A DNA stretch of 64,000 nt, from positions 62,001 through 126,000 of the forward strand of contig CAWWDR010001049.1 in the NCBI GenBank assembly GCA_963942565.1, read 5' to 3'. Below, one piece after another: positions 8,824-15,484 of this stretch. Numbering within the stretch: the stretch's first letter is position 1; each line of letters begins with the position of its first letter. The notes below the pieces were generated by a model. The model was not told the origin of the DNA. It ran no database searches and worked only from the letters and a program-made list of their open reading frames with translations. The translations under genes and the position numbers were made by a program. Source of the DNA: Maea johnstoni (Eukaryota; Annelida; Polychaeta; Spionida; Magelonidae).

Positions 8824-9372
8824 TCATTTGAAACTAAACCGGCTTGGTTTCACTGTCACCGCAAAAGGCAGGTAGGGAGGATCCTCTGTACATGGGATTT
8901 CATGATAATTTATCCTGAATGTCACATCTTTCTGACTCGATGGTATATCATAAGAGACCGTGAAGTTCCTCTGTCGCTTCTGTTGAAATCGATAGGCTTT
9001 GAACCAATACTGCTGACATTGACGGGATACTGTTTTCAGGAAATTAGATCCATTTTTCTTCTCTTGAATTGAATTCTGGATAGTTGTCCATGAATACTGA
9101 AAACCGGGAGAGTAATCAAATGGACGGAGTGTATGAACGGCATGACAATCGGGACAGCGATATCGTTTTATCCATAATCCGGTCACAATTTCATGGAAAT
9201 ATCGAAGGACATATCCGTGTCCCCATAGACCAATACTTCCACATTCTGGACATCTTTCCGGTTTTTCCCAAGGAAAATCTTTACCGAGGACTTGAAGTTT
9301 TTCCATACATAGCCGAATTATAAGTATCAGAGTTCCTCCTTCGGGAGGTTTTGGATTAAGAAGCTTGTACAT
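8824..9372 (-). CDS. Double-CxxC zinc-binding transposon protein, DUF6431-like (module B)
   Basis: A 182-residue protein with two cysteine pairs, CPEC near residue 41 and CPDC near 73, followed by HAVHTLRPFDYSPGF. It occupies the same position as the module A protein: first gene of the operon, just before the transposase. The cysteine-pair arrangement is shared, while the C-terminal halves differ. Function is unknown; by position it may help select targets or bind transposon ends. The stop overlaps the alternative upstream start of the transposase. Confidence 0.6.
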   Translation of the reverse strand: MYKLLNPKPPEGGTLILIIRLCMEKLQVLGKDFPWEKPERCPECGSIGLWGHGYVLRYFHEIVTGLWIKRYRCPDCHAVHTLRPFDYSPGFQYSWTTIQNSIQEKKNGSNFLKTVSRQCQQYWFKAYRFQQKRQRNFTVSYDIPSSQKDVTFRINYHEIPCTEDPPYLPFAVTVKPSRFSFK

Positions 9373-9716
9373 TGGCGTGGACGAGGCTCCTTTTTTTATG
9401 TTCGGATGTGAGAGAAAATTGAATTAACTGAAATGGAAAAGTGTTTAACTCAGAGAGATGTTTTCAAGAGAGATTTGTTTAAAATAATGTGCGAGATTAC
9501 AACAAGTACAATTAGTAAAATCTTCTTTGCTATGAGTTGCTTTTAATATCTTGCCATAAATGGATTCAGGTATTACGATTAATTTGTTTTTTTATTTGAA
9601 TGCGGGAAGGATTGTGGTAATGAAATCCCGCATTCTTTTATCCTTATAATTTTCTTCTCTTAATAATTAATCGGCAATCTACTTACTTTTAAATATTTTT
9701 TCTGCGGGCATCTACA
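9373..9716 (-). promoter_or_regulatory. Right transposon end and leader of operon B
   Basis: A 344-base stretch without a gene. It must hold the promoter of module B (minus strand), although I cannot fix its -35/-10. At its outer edge are the terminal repeat (9705-9716) and an inner, inverted motif TAATCGGCAATCT (9668-9680) related to it. A GAATGCGGGA/TCCCGCATTC hairpin lies at 9598-9635. Confidence 0.5.
9598..9640 (+). terminator. Hairpin inside the right transposon end
   Basis: A perfect 10-base stem, GAATGCGGGA (9598-9607) and TCCCGCATTC (9626-9635), with an 18-base loop and a short T run after it on the plus strand. It could block transcription entering the element from outside, or be part of the transposase-binding architecture. 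The role is inference. Confidence 0.5.
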
Positions 9717-9837
9717 ATCGGTAACTGATATGATGAAGAATATCGGTGAGATCTCGGAAGAAGTGAACGAAATTAAAAGAAGTGTGGATCTGTTGATTGA
9801 ACATTCCCAACTTCTGAATAAGGAAATCGAAGCTTAA
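9717..9837 (+). pseudogene. Possible chemoreceptor C-terminal stump
   Basis: An open frame runs from the transposon end to a TAA at 9835-9837 and encodes about 40 residues (MMKNIGEISEEVNEIKRSV..., ending LLNKEIEA). The pattern of heptad-spaced hydrophobic residues with Glu, Lys and Ser resembles the C-terminal coiled coil of methyl-accepting chemotaxis proteins. The rest of the gene is missing. It differs from the chemoreceptor at 1568-3319. A terminator hairpin follows immediately, consistent with a real gene end. Confidence 0.45.
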
Positions 9838-9846
9838 GATAAAAAA

Positions 9847-9875
9847 ACCTCCCGTAAAAGGAGGTGTATTTTTTA
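9847..9875 (+). terminator. Bidirectional terminator
   Basis: Stem ACCTCC (9847-9852) and GGAGGT (9860-9865), with T-rich sequence on the plus side and an A run (T run on the minus strand) on the other. It serves the chemoreceptor stump and the convergent lrp-like gene. Confidence 0.8.
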
Positions 9876-9899
9876 AATTCTCACTATTTTTTAAATATA

Positions 9900-10334
9900 T
9901 TATACAAATTTTCCATAACTTCTTAACATCATAAAGGTTTCCGTATTGGTAACGCCTTCCACGTTGGGGAGTTCTTCTGTCAAAAAACGAACGAGATCCC
10001 TATTGGAAGTTACCAGTACTTCGGCGAACAAGTCATAACGGCCGGAAGTAAAAGAAACGGATAATACGTTTTCCAGAGATGCGATCTGGTCAGCTCTTTT
10101 CTTCAGCAATGCCGATTCGGTAATATTTATGGCCACCATAGCCAATTGCAGATTTTCCAGAACATCGGGGTTAATAAGTGCTTTGATTTTGAGAATTCCC
10201 GCTTCTTTCAGTCTTTTTACTCTTTGGCGAATCATCCCTTCCGAAACTCCCAGCTCTCTGGCAATAGCATTATTGGGAATGAAGCGCTCTCTTAAAATTT
10301 CTATGATTTTCCAATCTATGTCGTCTGGCTGCAT
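9900..10334 (-). CDS. Lrp/AsnC-family transcriptional regulator
   Basis: A 144-residue regulator. Residues 1-55 form the winged helix-turn-helix (IDWKIIEILRE, NNAIARELGVSEGMIRQRVKRLKEAGI). Residues 60-140 form the RAM ligand-binding/oligomerisation domain (VLSVSFTSGRYDLFAEVLV). It is transcribed divergently from the aminotransferase at 10527 with about 190 bases between them, the usual arrangement of an Lrp-type regulator and its target. The likely role is amino-acid-responsive control of that aminotransferase (inference). Confidence 0.92.
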   Translation of the reverse strand: MQPDDIDWKIIEILRERFIPNNAIARELGVSEGMIRQRVKRLKEAGILKIKALINPDVLENLQLAMVAINITESALLKKRADQIASLENVLSVSFTSGRYDLFAEVLVTSNRDLVRFLTEELPNVEGVTNTETFMMLRSYGKFV

Positions 10335-10526
10335 GTAAAATACATCCTTATTATTATGTTATAGGTTTATTGTATTCGTTTTTCGTAATTTGTAAAGCTT
10401 TATTTCAATATTTCGTACTACAATTTTGTTAAAAAGTGATACTTTTGTTTTTACCACTGGCTATTACAAAAATTTTCATTTCATTTTAAAGTATGGATAT
10501 TGTGATGGAAAGGAAGTAACCAAAAA
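10335..10526. promoter_or_regulatory. Divergent promoter region of lrp-like gene and aminotransferase
   Basis: A 192-base AT-rich spacer between divergent genes. It contains several T/A tracts and related AAAATTT-type runs of the kind Lrp proteins bind, but no operator can be fixed with confidence. GGAAAGGAAG just before 10527 is the ribosome-binding site of the aminotransferase. Confidence 0.45.
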
Positions 10527-11582
10527 ATGAAAATGAAGAATAACCTTGATAACATGGTAGCATACAAACCGGGCGTATTGAAGGAGGGGGTTTTAAAACT
10601 TTCTTCCAACGAAAACAGACTGGGTCCATCTCCCAAAGCAATCGAAGCGGCTACTCATTCCATTAGCAATGTAAACATATATCCCGACGGAAGTTGTCGT
10701 GTTTTAAGGGAAACTCTTGCAGAGAAACTCGGCTATAATACAGGGAACTTAATCGTTGGCAACGGATCTGACGAATTAATGACATTAATTGCGGCCACAT
10801 ATGTCTCTGAAGGAGATAACGCAATAACTGCTGAAAGCACTTTTTCCGAGTATACTTTCGCCACCATACTCTATTCCGGAGAAATCAGAAAAGCAAAAAT
10901 GAAAGACGGCACCTTCTCTCCGGAAGATATATTGCAAAAAGTAGACAAACAGACCCGAATAATTTACTTCTGCAATCCCAATAATCCGACAGGGACCTAT
11001 ATCAGCCACGACGAACTGGATAATATGCTGAGTAAAGTTCCTGTTGATACACTATTCGTACTCGACGAAGCTTATGCAGATTACAGTGATGCATTGGACT
11101 TCCCCGATTCAAAAAAACTTTTAGAGAAATACCCCAATTTGATGATTTTGCGGACATTTTCGAAAATATACGGACTGGCGGCTTTGAGGGTCGGCTATGG
11201 TATTACAAGAGAAGACGTAATTGACCAGATACTGGTAACGAAACAACCATTTAATGTGAACACTCCCGCACAGAAAGCAGCTACAGCTGCCCTGAGTGAT
11301 GATGAATTCTATGCTCGCAGCAGAGAGATGAACAGTATTGGGAAAAGGTTCTTATATAATGAACTCGACAGACTGAATATTAGATACTACCCCACACAGG
11401 CTAATTTTATCTGCCTTTACGTAGGAAGAGACTCAAAAGAGTTATTCCTGGAAATGATGGACCAGGGAGTGACTATTAGACCCCTAACATCATTTGGCCT
11501 TGATAAATGGATTCGAGTTACTGTGGGAAAAGAAAAAGATAACCGCTTATTTATAAGAATTTTGGAAAATACTTTGAAATGA
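10527..11582 (+). CDS. hisC: Histidinol-phosphate-type aminotransferase
   Basis: A 351-residue class I/II PLP-dependent aminotransferase, HisC type. Landmarks in order are KLSSNENRLGPSP (substrate entry), YPDGSCRVLRETLA, NPNNPTGTY, VLDEAYADY and TFSKIYGLAALRVGYG, with the PLP Schiff-base lysine in the SK pair and the phosphate-binding arginine after it. Length fits HisC (about 350). No other his gene is nearby, so it may act on another amino acid such as an aromatic one. The next gene starts inside its stop codon (ATGA overlap). Control by the divergent Lrp-type regulator is likely. Confidence 0.88.
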   Translation: MKMKNNLDNMVAYKPGVLKEGVLKLSSNENRLGPSPKAIEAATHSISNVNIYPDGSCRVLRETLAEKLGYNTGNLIVGNGSDELMTLIAATYVSEGDNAITAESTFSEYTFATILYSGEIRKAKMKDGTFSPEDILQKVDKQTRIIYFCNPNNPTGTYISHDELDNMLSKVPVDTLFVLDEAYADYSDALDFPDSKKLLEKYPNLMILRTFSKIYGLAALRVGYGITREDVIDQILVTKQPFNVNTPAQKAATAALSDDEFYARSREMNSIGKRFLYNELDRLNIRYYPTQANFICLYVGRDSKELFLEMMDQGVTIRPLTSFGLDKWIRVTVGKEKDNRLFIRILENTLK

Positions 11583-12229
11583 ACTATCAACTTCCCCTAT
11601 TGGTAATTTTTCTATCCTTCCTCCCCTCTGGAGTGGCAAGCCTTTATATAATTAATAAAAATAAAAGTTTGAATAAAGCTTTATTTATCAAACTACTTCT
11701 ATGGGGAGCTCTTTCCGTATTACCGGGAATAATAATTGTAAGTCTTCTTTCCAGTTATAAAGGAAATGGTCTGGTAAGTACATATTTATATGGCCCATTT
11801 ATTACCGTAGCTCTGGTTGAAGAACTGATTAAATTGACCATTCTTATTCTCATTCTATACAGAAATGATAATCTAAAGAGCATAAGCGACGGAATACAAT
11901 ATAGCATTGCCATTACCATAGGATTTGCTTTTGCTGAAAATATAGTCTACCTAACTGGTGCTACAGATCAATTATCCCTGGTTATAAGCAGAAGTTTAAC
12001 GGCACTACCTTTACATGCTGTCTGTGGTGCTATTATGGGATATTTTGCAGGATTAGGGAAAACAACAGAAACCAGATACAAAGGCAAAGCTCTCATTTGG
12101 ACAACAGCCATTCACGGTTTGTATAACATATTTATCACCTTGAATTTCCCCTATTATCTGTTAAGTATAATTCTAATTATTTTTTCCCTAATTATATTAA
12201 AACAACAGTACAGGAAAAATAGCCCTTAG
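11579..12229 (+). CDS. PrsW-family intramembrane metalloprotease
   Basis: A 216-residue membrane protein with about seven hydrophobic helices. The PrsW signatures are present: VEELIKL near residue 79, the FAFAENIVYL segment near 118, and HAVCGAIMGYFAG near 145. Those Glu and His residues are the presumed metal and catalytic sites in PrsW, which cleaves anti-sigma factors in Bacillus (family knowledge). Its start overlaps the hisC stop by 4 bases, so the two form an operon, although a functional link is not obvious. The substrate is unknown. Confidence 0.8.
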   Translation: MNYQLPLLVIFLSFLPSGVASLYIINKNKSLNKALFIKLLLWGALSVLPGIIIVSLLSSYKGNGLVSTYLYGPFITVALVEELIKLTILILILYRNDNLKSISDGIQYSIAITIGFAFAENIVYLTGATDQLSLVISRSLTALPLHAVCGAIMGYFAGLGKTTETRYKGKALIWTTAIHGLYNIFITLNFPYYLLSIILIIFSLIILKQQYRKNSP

Positions 12230-12282
12230 CAGTAGTTTTAGAACACTTAGAGAAATCATTTAACTTTTTTTATAGAAACGGA

Positions 12283-12309
12283 TTGACAAAAAATTGGATT
12301 ACCTATAAT
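12283..12309 (+). promoter_or_regulatory. Sigma-70-type promoter of tRNA-fMet
   Basis: TTGACA (12283-12288) and TATAAT (12304-12309) match the consensus exactly, with a slightly short 15-base spacer. The tRNA begins 17 bases after the -10 box. Confidence 0.8.
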
Positions 12310-12325
12310 TTACCAAACGAAACGA

Positions 12326-12398
12326 CGCAGGGTGGAGCAGTTGGCAGCTCGTTGGGCTCATAACCCAAAGGCCGTAGGTTCGAGTCCTACCCCTGCTA
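12326..12398 (+). tRNA. Initiator tRNA-fMet (CAT)
   Basis: A complete cloverleaf. The acceptor strand CGCAGGG pairs with CCCTGC except at position 1, where C faces T: the unpaired 1-72 position typical of bacterial initiators. The anticodon arm is TTGGG-CTCATAA-CCCAA, with the three consecutive G-C pairs that mark initiator tRNAs and a CAT anticodon. The T arm is GTAGG-TTCGAGT-CCTAC. The D arm AGC...GCT closely resembles E. coli tRNA-fMet. The 3' CCA is not encoded (AAA follows the discriminator A), so CCA is added enzymatically. Confidence 0.96.
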
Positions 12399-12613
12399 AA
12401 TTAGAAAGACTTCCTTCAGGAAGTCTTTTTTTGATTATAATTTATGACTCGAAAATCTATGAACGCCGAGCGATAGCGAGGAAAAGGACACAGGACGTGT
12501 CCGGCAGTGAATAGATCGGCCTGGAGCGAAGGAACAGGATGTTCCGGAGAGTAAGGCGGGTCCTACCCCTGCTAAATGGGTTCACACCATCAGGAAGTCT
12601 TTTTTTGATTATA
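12384..12613 (+). repeat. Duplicated tRNA 3' end and terminator half (possible att footprint)
   Basis: Two exact direct repeats recur 174-176 bases apart. GTCCTACCCCTGCTAAA is at 12384-12400 (tRNA 3' end) and 12560-12576. A 23-base stretch beginning CAGGAAGTC and ending GATTATA is at 12417-12439 (right half of the tRNA terminator) and 12591-12613. Between them are two hairpin-forming, mutually similar segments, at 12486-12502 and 12531-12545. A tyrosine recombinase follows at 12706. The arrangement is what integration into a tRNA 3' end leaves behind, but an internal duplication is also possible. Confidence 0.65.
12407..12433 (+). terminator. tRNA-fMet terminator
   Basis: A perfect 8-base stem, AGACTTCC and GGAAGTCT, with a TTCA loop and a run of T immediately after. 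Confidence 0.92.
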
Positions 12614-12705
12614 AATACCAACTGCCAATACACCTGACAAATCTATACTTAAAATAAAAAACGCAATGCACGTTAATTAAAGAATATTTGTTATCACGCA
12701 ATACA

Positions 12706-13506
12706 TCATAAGGGACTTTTGACTTTCCTCGAAATAGGATCTGCCAATTTAATATAGACCATAGTTGTCTTAATTGATTTGTGACCCAGCAACTCTTTTA
12801 TCGTTTTAATATCAACACCGGATTCCACAAAATGGGTGGCAAAACAATGTCTTAGGGTATGACATGAGGACTTCTTTTGAAGAGAGAATGCCTTTAAGGC
12901 ATTGGAAAAGATCTTTTGTACGGTTCGAATGCTGTACTTCTTTTTGACTTGAGTTATAAATACAAAATCATCAGCACTCCTATCCTCAATAATTTCCTTT
13001 AGGCTAAGAACGCTCTTTTCTGAAATCAATGTGAATCGATCTTTATTGCCCTTTGAATTCCTGATCTTTAGTTTGAGATTGATAAAATCGATATCTTTTA
13101 TCTTTATATTGCATACTTCGCTTACTCGTAAACCGCAACCATATAAAATACTGATCATCAAACGATGTTTCGAATTAGAAATGCATCCTAACAGTTCCAT
13201 AATTTCTCCATGGCTTAAAACATCGGGCAACCTTTTCTGTTCACGTATCTTGCTAAGGTTGTAAGGACAATCTTTTTTCGATACCAGAGTGTAAAAAAGC
13301 TTAATAGCTGACCATGCTAGTCTTTTTTGCTCTACTGACTTTTTCTCTTTTTCCAGAAACACAGAAATTCTTTCATAAGGTTCTAACTTCGTACTAAAAC
13401 TAAAATCCAGAAAATGCTTTATATGAGTGGAATATGTGCGAATTGTATTGGGTGCATAATTTCTATTTTTAAGTTCTCTAATAAATATCTGAAGATAATT
13501 TTTCAC
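12706..13506 (-). CDS. Tyrosine recombinase (XerC/D-like integrase)
   Basis: A 266-residue site-specific recombinase with an N-terminal SAM-like core-binding domain (NYAPNTIRTYSTHIKHFL) and a C-terminal catalytic domain. The active-site residues are intact: Arg in GCGLRVSEV, Lys in the beta hairpin (SKGNKDR), HTLRH, the His of LLGHKS, and the nucleophile Tyr in TMVYIK. The extra loop that defines integron integrases is absent between the beta region and HTLRH, so it is not IntI. It points towards the duplicated tRNA end at 12384-12613, its probable attachment region. It is the only integrase in the island. Confidence 0.88.
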   Translation of the reverse strand: MKNYLQIFIRELKNRNYAPNTIRTYSTHIKHFLDFSFSTKLEPYERISVFLEKEKKSVEQKRLAWSAIKLFYTLVSKKDCPYNLSKIREQKRLPDVLSHGEIMELLGCISNSKHRLMISILYGCGLRVSEVCNIKIKDIDFINLKLKIRNSKGNKDRFTLISEKSVLSLKEIIEDRSADDFVFITQVKKKYSIRTVQKIFSNALKAFSLQKKSSCHTLRHCFATHFVESGVDIKTIKELLGHKSIKTTMVYIKLADPISRKVKSPL

Positions 13507-13749
13507 AAAAAATGTCCTACAATATTCCTAACTGGAAAAAAACATCTTCTGCTTGAGAAAAATCATTGTTAATGTGAATAGATTATGCAATACGTATAAT
13601 TGTAGTTAAGTGAAAAGTCCGACTAAAGGTTGTTTTATCCTCGACGTCCTGTCTCGGAGATATCAAGTTTATAAATAATTGAAAACAATCTATAATAGCA
13701 GTATTATTTCACTAGAGATTATTAAATAAAATAAGGATGTTAATAAGTA
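13507..13749. other. Divergent spacer upstream of the recombinase
   Basis: About 240 AT-rich bases between the recombinase (minus strand) and the DUF4160 gene (plus strand). It presumably holds both promoters. A GACGTCCTGTCTC stretch near 13645 stands out as GC-richer, but no repeat or box can be defended. Confidence 0.35.
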
Positions 13750-14022
13750 ATGCCAACAATTTCTATGTTTTATGGAATCCTTATCCGTATGTTTTTTATG
13801 GATATAGAAAAACATCATGTACCTCACATTCACGCAGAATACCAAGGAGAAACAGCTGTTTATTCAATTATAGATGGAAAACTTCTTGCCGGTAAATTAA
13901 CATCTAAAAAGCAGAAATTAGTTGTTGCATGGATTGAGATCCACCACGATGATTTATTAGCTGACTGGGAACTAGCAGTTAATGGTAAAAATCCATTTCC
14001 TATTAGGGGGCTTGATCAATGA
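13750..14022 (+). CDS. DUF4160-domain protein
   Basis: A 90-residue protein of the DUF4160 family. The family core is visible: PTISMFYGILIRMFF, then HHVPHIHAEYQGETAVYSI and the acidic/tryptophan tail VVAWIEIHHDDLLADWE. The HxPHIHAxY motif resembles a metal or nucleotide site, but no biochemical function is established. It overlaps the DUF2442 gene by 4 bases (ATGA). The DUF4160/DUF2442 pair recurs in bacterial accessory regions and behaves like a two-gene cassette, possibly of toxin-antitoxin type (inference). Confidence 0.85.
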   Translation: MPTISMFYGILIRMFFMDIEKHHVPHIHAEYQGETAVYSIIDGKLLAGKLTSKKQKLVVAWIEIHHDDLLADWELAVNGKNPFPIRGLDQ

Positions 14023-14249
14023 GAATTATAGAGATCAATCCTAAAACCAATGGTATTTTACAAATAGTTTCAGAAGATGGACGGATAGGCACATTTGATG
14101 TAAATCCCTATTTAAAATATGAAGCATTTGAAGTACTAAAAGATCAAAAAGCATTTGAAAAAATATTTAATGGTGGTTACTTTATTGAATGGGACTGCGG
14201 TGCTGATCTCTCTGCTGATACAATAGAAGCGAAATGGCAAATCACATAA
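14019..14249 (+). CDS. DUF2442-domain protein
   Basis: A 76-residue protein of the DUF2442 family, recognised from the opening RIIEINPKTNGxLxIxxEDGRIGTFD, the DVNPYL segment and the acidic ending FIEWDCGADLSADTIE. This family often follows a DUF4160 gene, as here, with overlapping stop and start. Several family members are annotated as possible DNA-binding or antitoxin-like proteins, without proof. It is intact. Confidence 0.85.
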   Translation: MRIIEINPKTNGILQIVSEDGRIGTFDVNPYLKYEAFEVLKDQKAFEKIFNGGYFIEWDCGADLSADTIEAKWQIT

Positions 14250-14258
14250 GAAAAATAT

Positions 14259-14655
14259 AACATGCGCATGAACCAGATTTGTCAAAGTTATTTTTTAGCG
14301 ATCCATTACAGACAATCGTTTCTCTTGAAAGAAATATTAAAGTCACTACTCCACGTATGAATGGAAATGATATTATTGCCGTTCAACAGAGACTACTTGA
14401 TTTAGGCTATACAGAAGTTGGTCAAATTGACGGTTGGTTTGGTCCAAATCCTGAGGAATCTGTGAAAGAATTTCAAGAAGACTTCAATATGTCAATAACG
14501 GGTGAAATTGATCTAGGGAATTGGGAACTTCTATTTTCTGATAAAGTAGCTACTTTGAGAAATATTATTGATACAACAAATTCAGTGCGTGGAAATAATG
14601 ATTATCAAATAGAAGAATATAATTTCGAAAGTATCCCAGAAAATGGACCAGGGAC
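14259..14655 (+). pseudogene. Peptidoglycan-binding domain gene fragment
   Basis: An open frame with no ATG and no ribosome-binding site at its beginning (only a TTG at 14279). It encodes a PG_binding_1 type domain: NDIIAVQQRLLDLGYTEVGQIDGWFGP followed by VKEFQEDFNM, the usual three-helix repeat that binds cell-wall peptides. After about 14655 the frame continues to 14740, but that part is the reverse strand of the neighbouring replication-type gene. Both ends of the original gene are therefore missing and the piece is a joined fragment. Confidence 0.6.
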
Positions 14656-14656
14656 G

Positions 14657-14857
14657 TCTTTGAGCTGTTCTTTGACAACCAGATACAACTTTATTATCAT
14701 GTACTTTAAACGTTTCTGTATGCCGAGATATCTTAATTAGGAATATAAGCTCCATTTCATTAATGCCAAGTTCTTCATGATGTTCGATTATTGTATTCGG
14801 TAAAGCAATAAATCCTTTATCAACTGCATTATTATTCCATCTTATATTCTCACTCAT
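14657..14857 (-). pseudogene. Helix-turn-helix replication/accessory protein, N-terminal piece
   Basis: The first 65 or so residues (FIALPNTIIEHHEELGINEMELIFLIKISRH) resemble the N-terminus of plasmid- and ICE-encoded helix-turn-helix or RepA-like proteins, in which such a stretch precedes a winged helix. Beyond about 14655 the frame runs into the reverse strand of the peptidoglycan-binding fragment, so the protein is truncated. Its ATG overlaps the stop of the upstream gene (ATGA). The family assignment is tentative. Confidence 0.45.
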
Positions 14858-15138
14858 TTTGGTAAAACTCCTTTTTCCTTTAATCCTGCAATTGCTCTGA
14901 ATACAGTGCGTTTATTCTTATTCAAGTTTTCTGCAATATACTCTATGTCCGGAATATAGCTTTTTATGTCTTTTCTCCAGTAATCGATAAATTTCCAGAT
15001 CTTAAATTCATTATCGTTAAGATGTATAAACATTTCTGATTCCGTCATATAACTCATCCTCTGTGACAAATATGTCATCATTCTTTTTTTACGTTCAAAA
15101 TTATTGAATGTCCTAATTACATAAAAAAAAGCCTTCAT
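14854..15138 (-). CDS. Small winged-helix protein
   Basis: At most 94 residues; internal ATG codons near 15080 could be the true start. The segment DNEFKIWKFIDYWRKDIKSYIPDIEYIAENLNKNKRTVFRAI is a helix-turn-helix of the kind found in replication initiators and mobile-element regulators (ENLNKNKRTVFRAIAGLKEKG is the recognition part). It ends four bases into the next gene. With the truncated gene after it, it looks like the remains of a plasmid or integrative-element maintenance operon. The function is inferred only from the fold. Confidence 0.5.
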   Translation of the reverse strand: MKAFFYVIRTFNNFERKKRMMTYLSQRMSYMTESEMFIHLNDNEFKIWKFIDYWRKDIKSYIPDIEYIAENLNKNKRTVFRAIAGLKEKGVLPK

Positions 15139-15484
15139 TTATAAAGAGATAAATTGAAGCGGGGCCAACCAAGAAGGCAACGTGAAACCTTCAACCTCAA
15201 TTAATCTCTCTATAAACAAAGACTCTTCAATGTTTATATGTTGTTCACGTTTTATAAATAAATGTGGCTACTCTATGTATATATATATATGCTTTTCAAA
15301 GGTGCTAAAATCGATCTTTAGTAATTTTTATTCATTATTATCTTTACCCGTAAAATCTAAATACGTCACTTTTCTGAACTTTTTTACATTTATTTGAAAG
15401 ATAAATATATGCATCTGGAGTCTCATTTCTTTCATAGCTCCCATGATGTAAACAACACGACATGATTGAGTGGAGGTAATATAA
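15139..15484. promoter_or_regulatory. Inverted-repeat spacer between accessory genes
   Basis: A 346-base, very AT-rich stretch without a supported gene. It starts with GCCTTC (15131-15136)/GAAGGC (15173-15178) and an imperfect 20-base inverted repeat: TTTATAAAGAGATAAATTGA near 15139-15158 against TTAATTGAGG...TCTATAAAC near 15195-15220, with about 18 of 20 positions complementary. Such repeats suggest an operator or origin-like site for the adjacent helix-turn-helix protein. GTGGAGGTAATATAA at its end is the ribosome-binding site of the next gene. Confidence 0.4.

Larger units (their letters stand above)
3734..9716 (-). mobile_element. Unclassified Tn7/Mu-like transposon with two transposition modules
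   Basis: A 5,983-base unit bounded by perfect 12-base inverted repeats: TGTAGATGCCCG at 3734-3745 and CGGGCATCTACA at 9705-9716. The TGT...ACA ends are typical of transposons with Mu/Tn7-type DDE transposases (family knowledge). All six genes lie on the minus strand as two three-gene sets, each encoding a double-CxxC protein, a DDE transposase and a P-loop ATPase. No second pair of ends is seen between the sets (6645-6716), so I read them as one transposon. The flanks CCTGA and ATCGG do not match, so no target duplication is visible. The left flank is an isomerase stump and the right flank a chemoreceptor stump. No cargo gene is present. Confidence 0.7.

Noticed and set aside
12332-12514. 60-codon frame starting inside tRNA-fMet
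   Set aside because: Overlaps the tRNA and its terminator, and its start has no ribosome-binding site; typical spurious frame over a tRNA.
12706-13506. Integron integrase with a cassette array
   Set aside because: The IntI-specific loop is missing and no attC-like sites separate the downstream genes; a XerC/D-like recombinase is simpler.
15182-15397. 71-codon AT-rich frame in the island spacer
   Set aside because: Low-complexity composition, no ribosome-binding site, and it lies over the inverted-repeat region.
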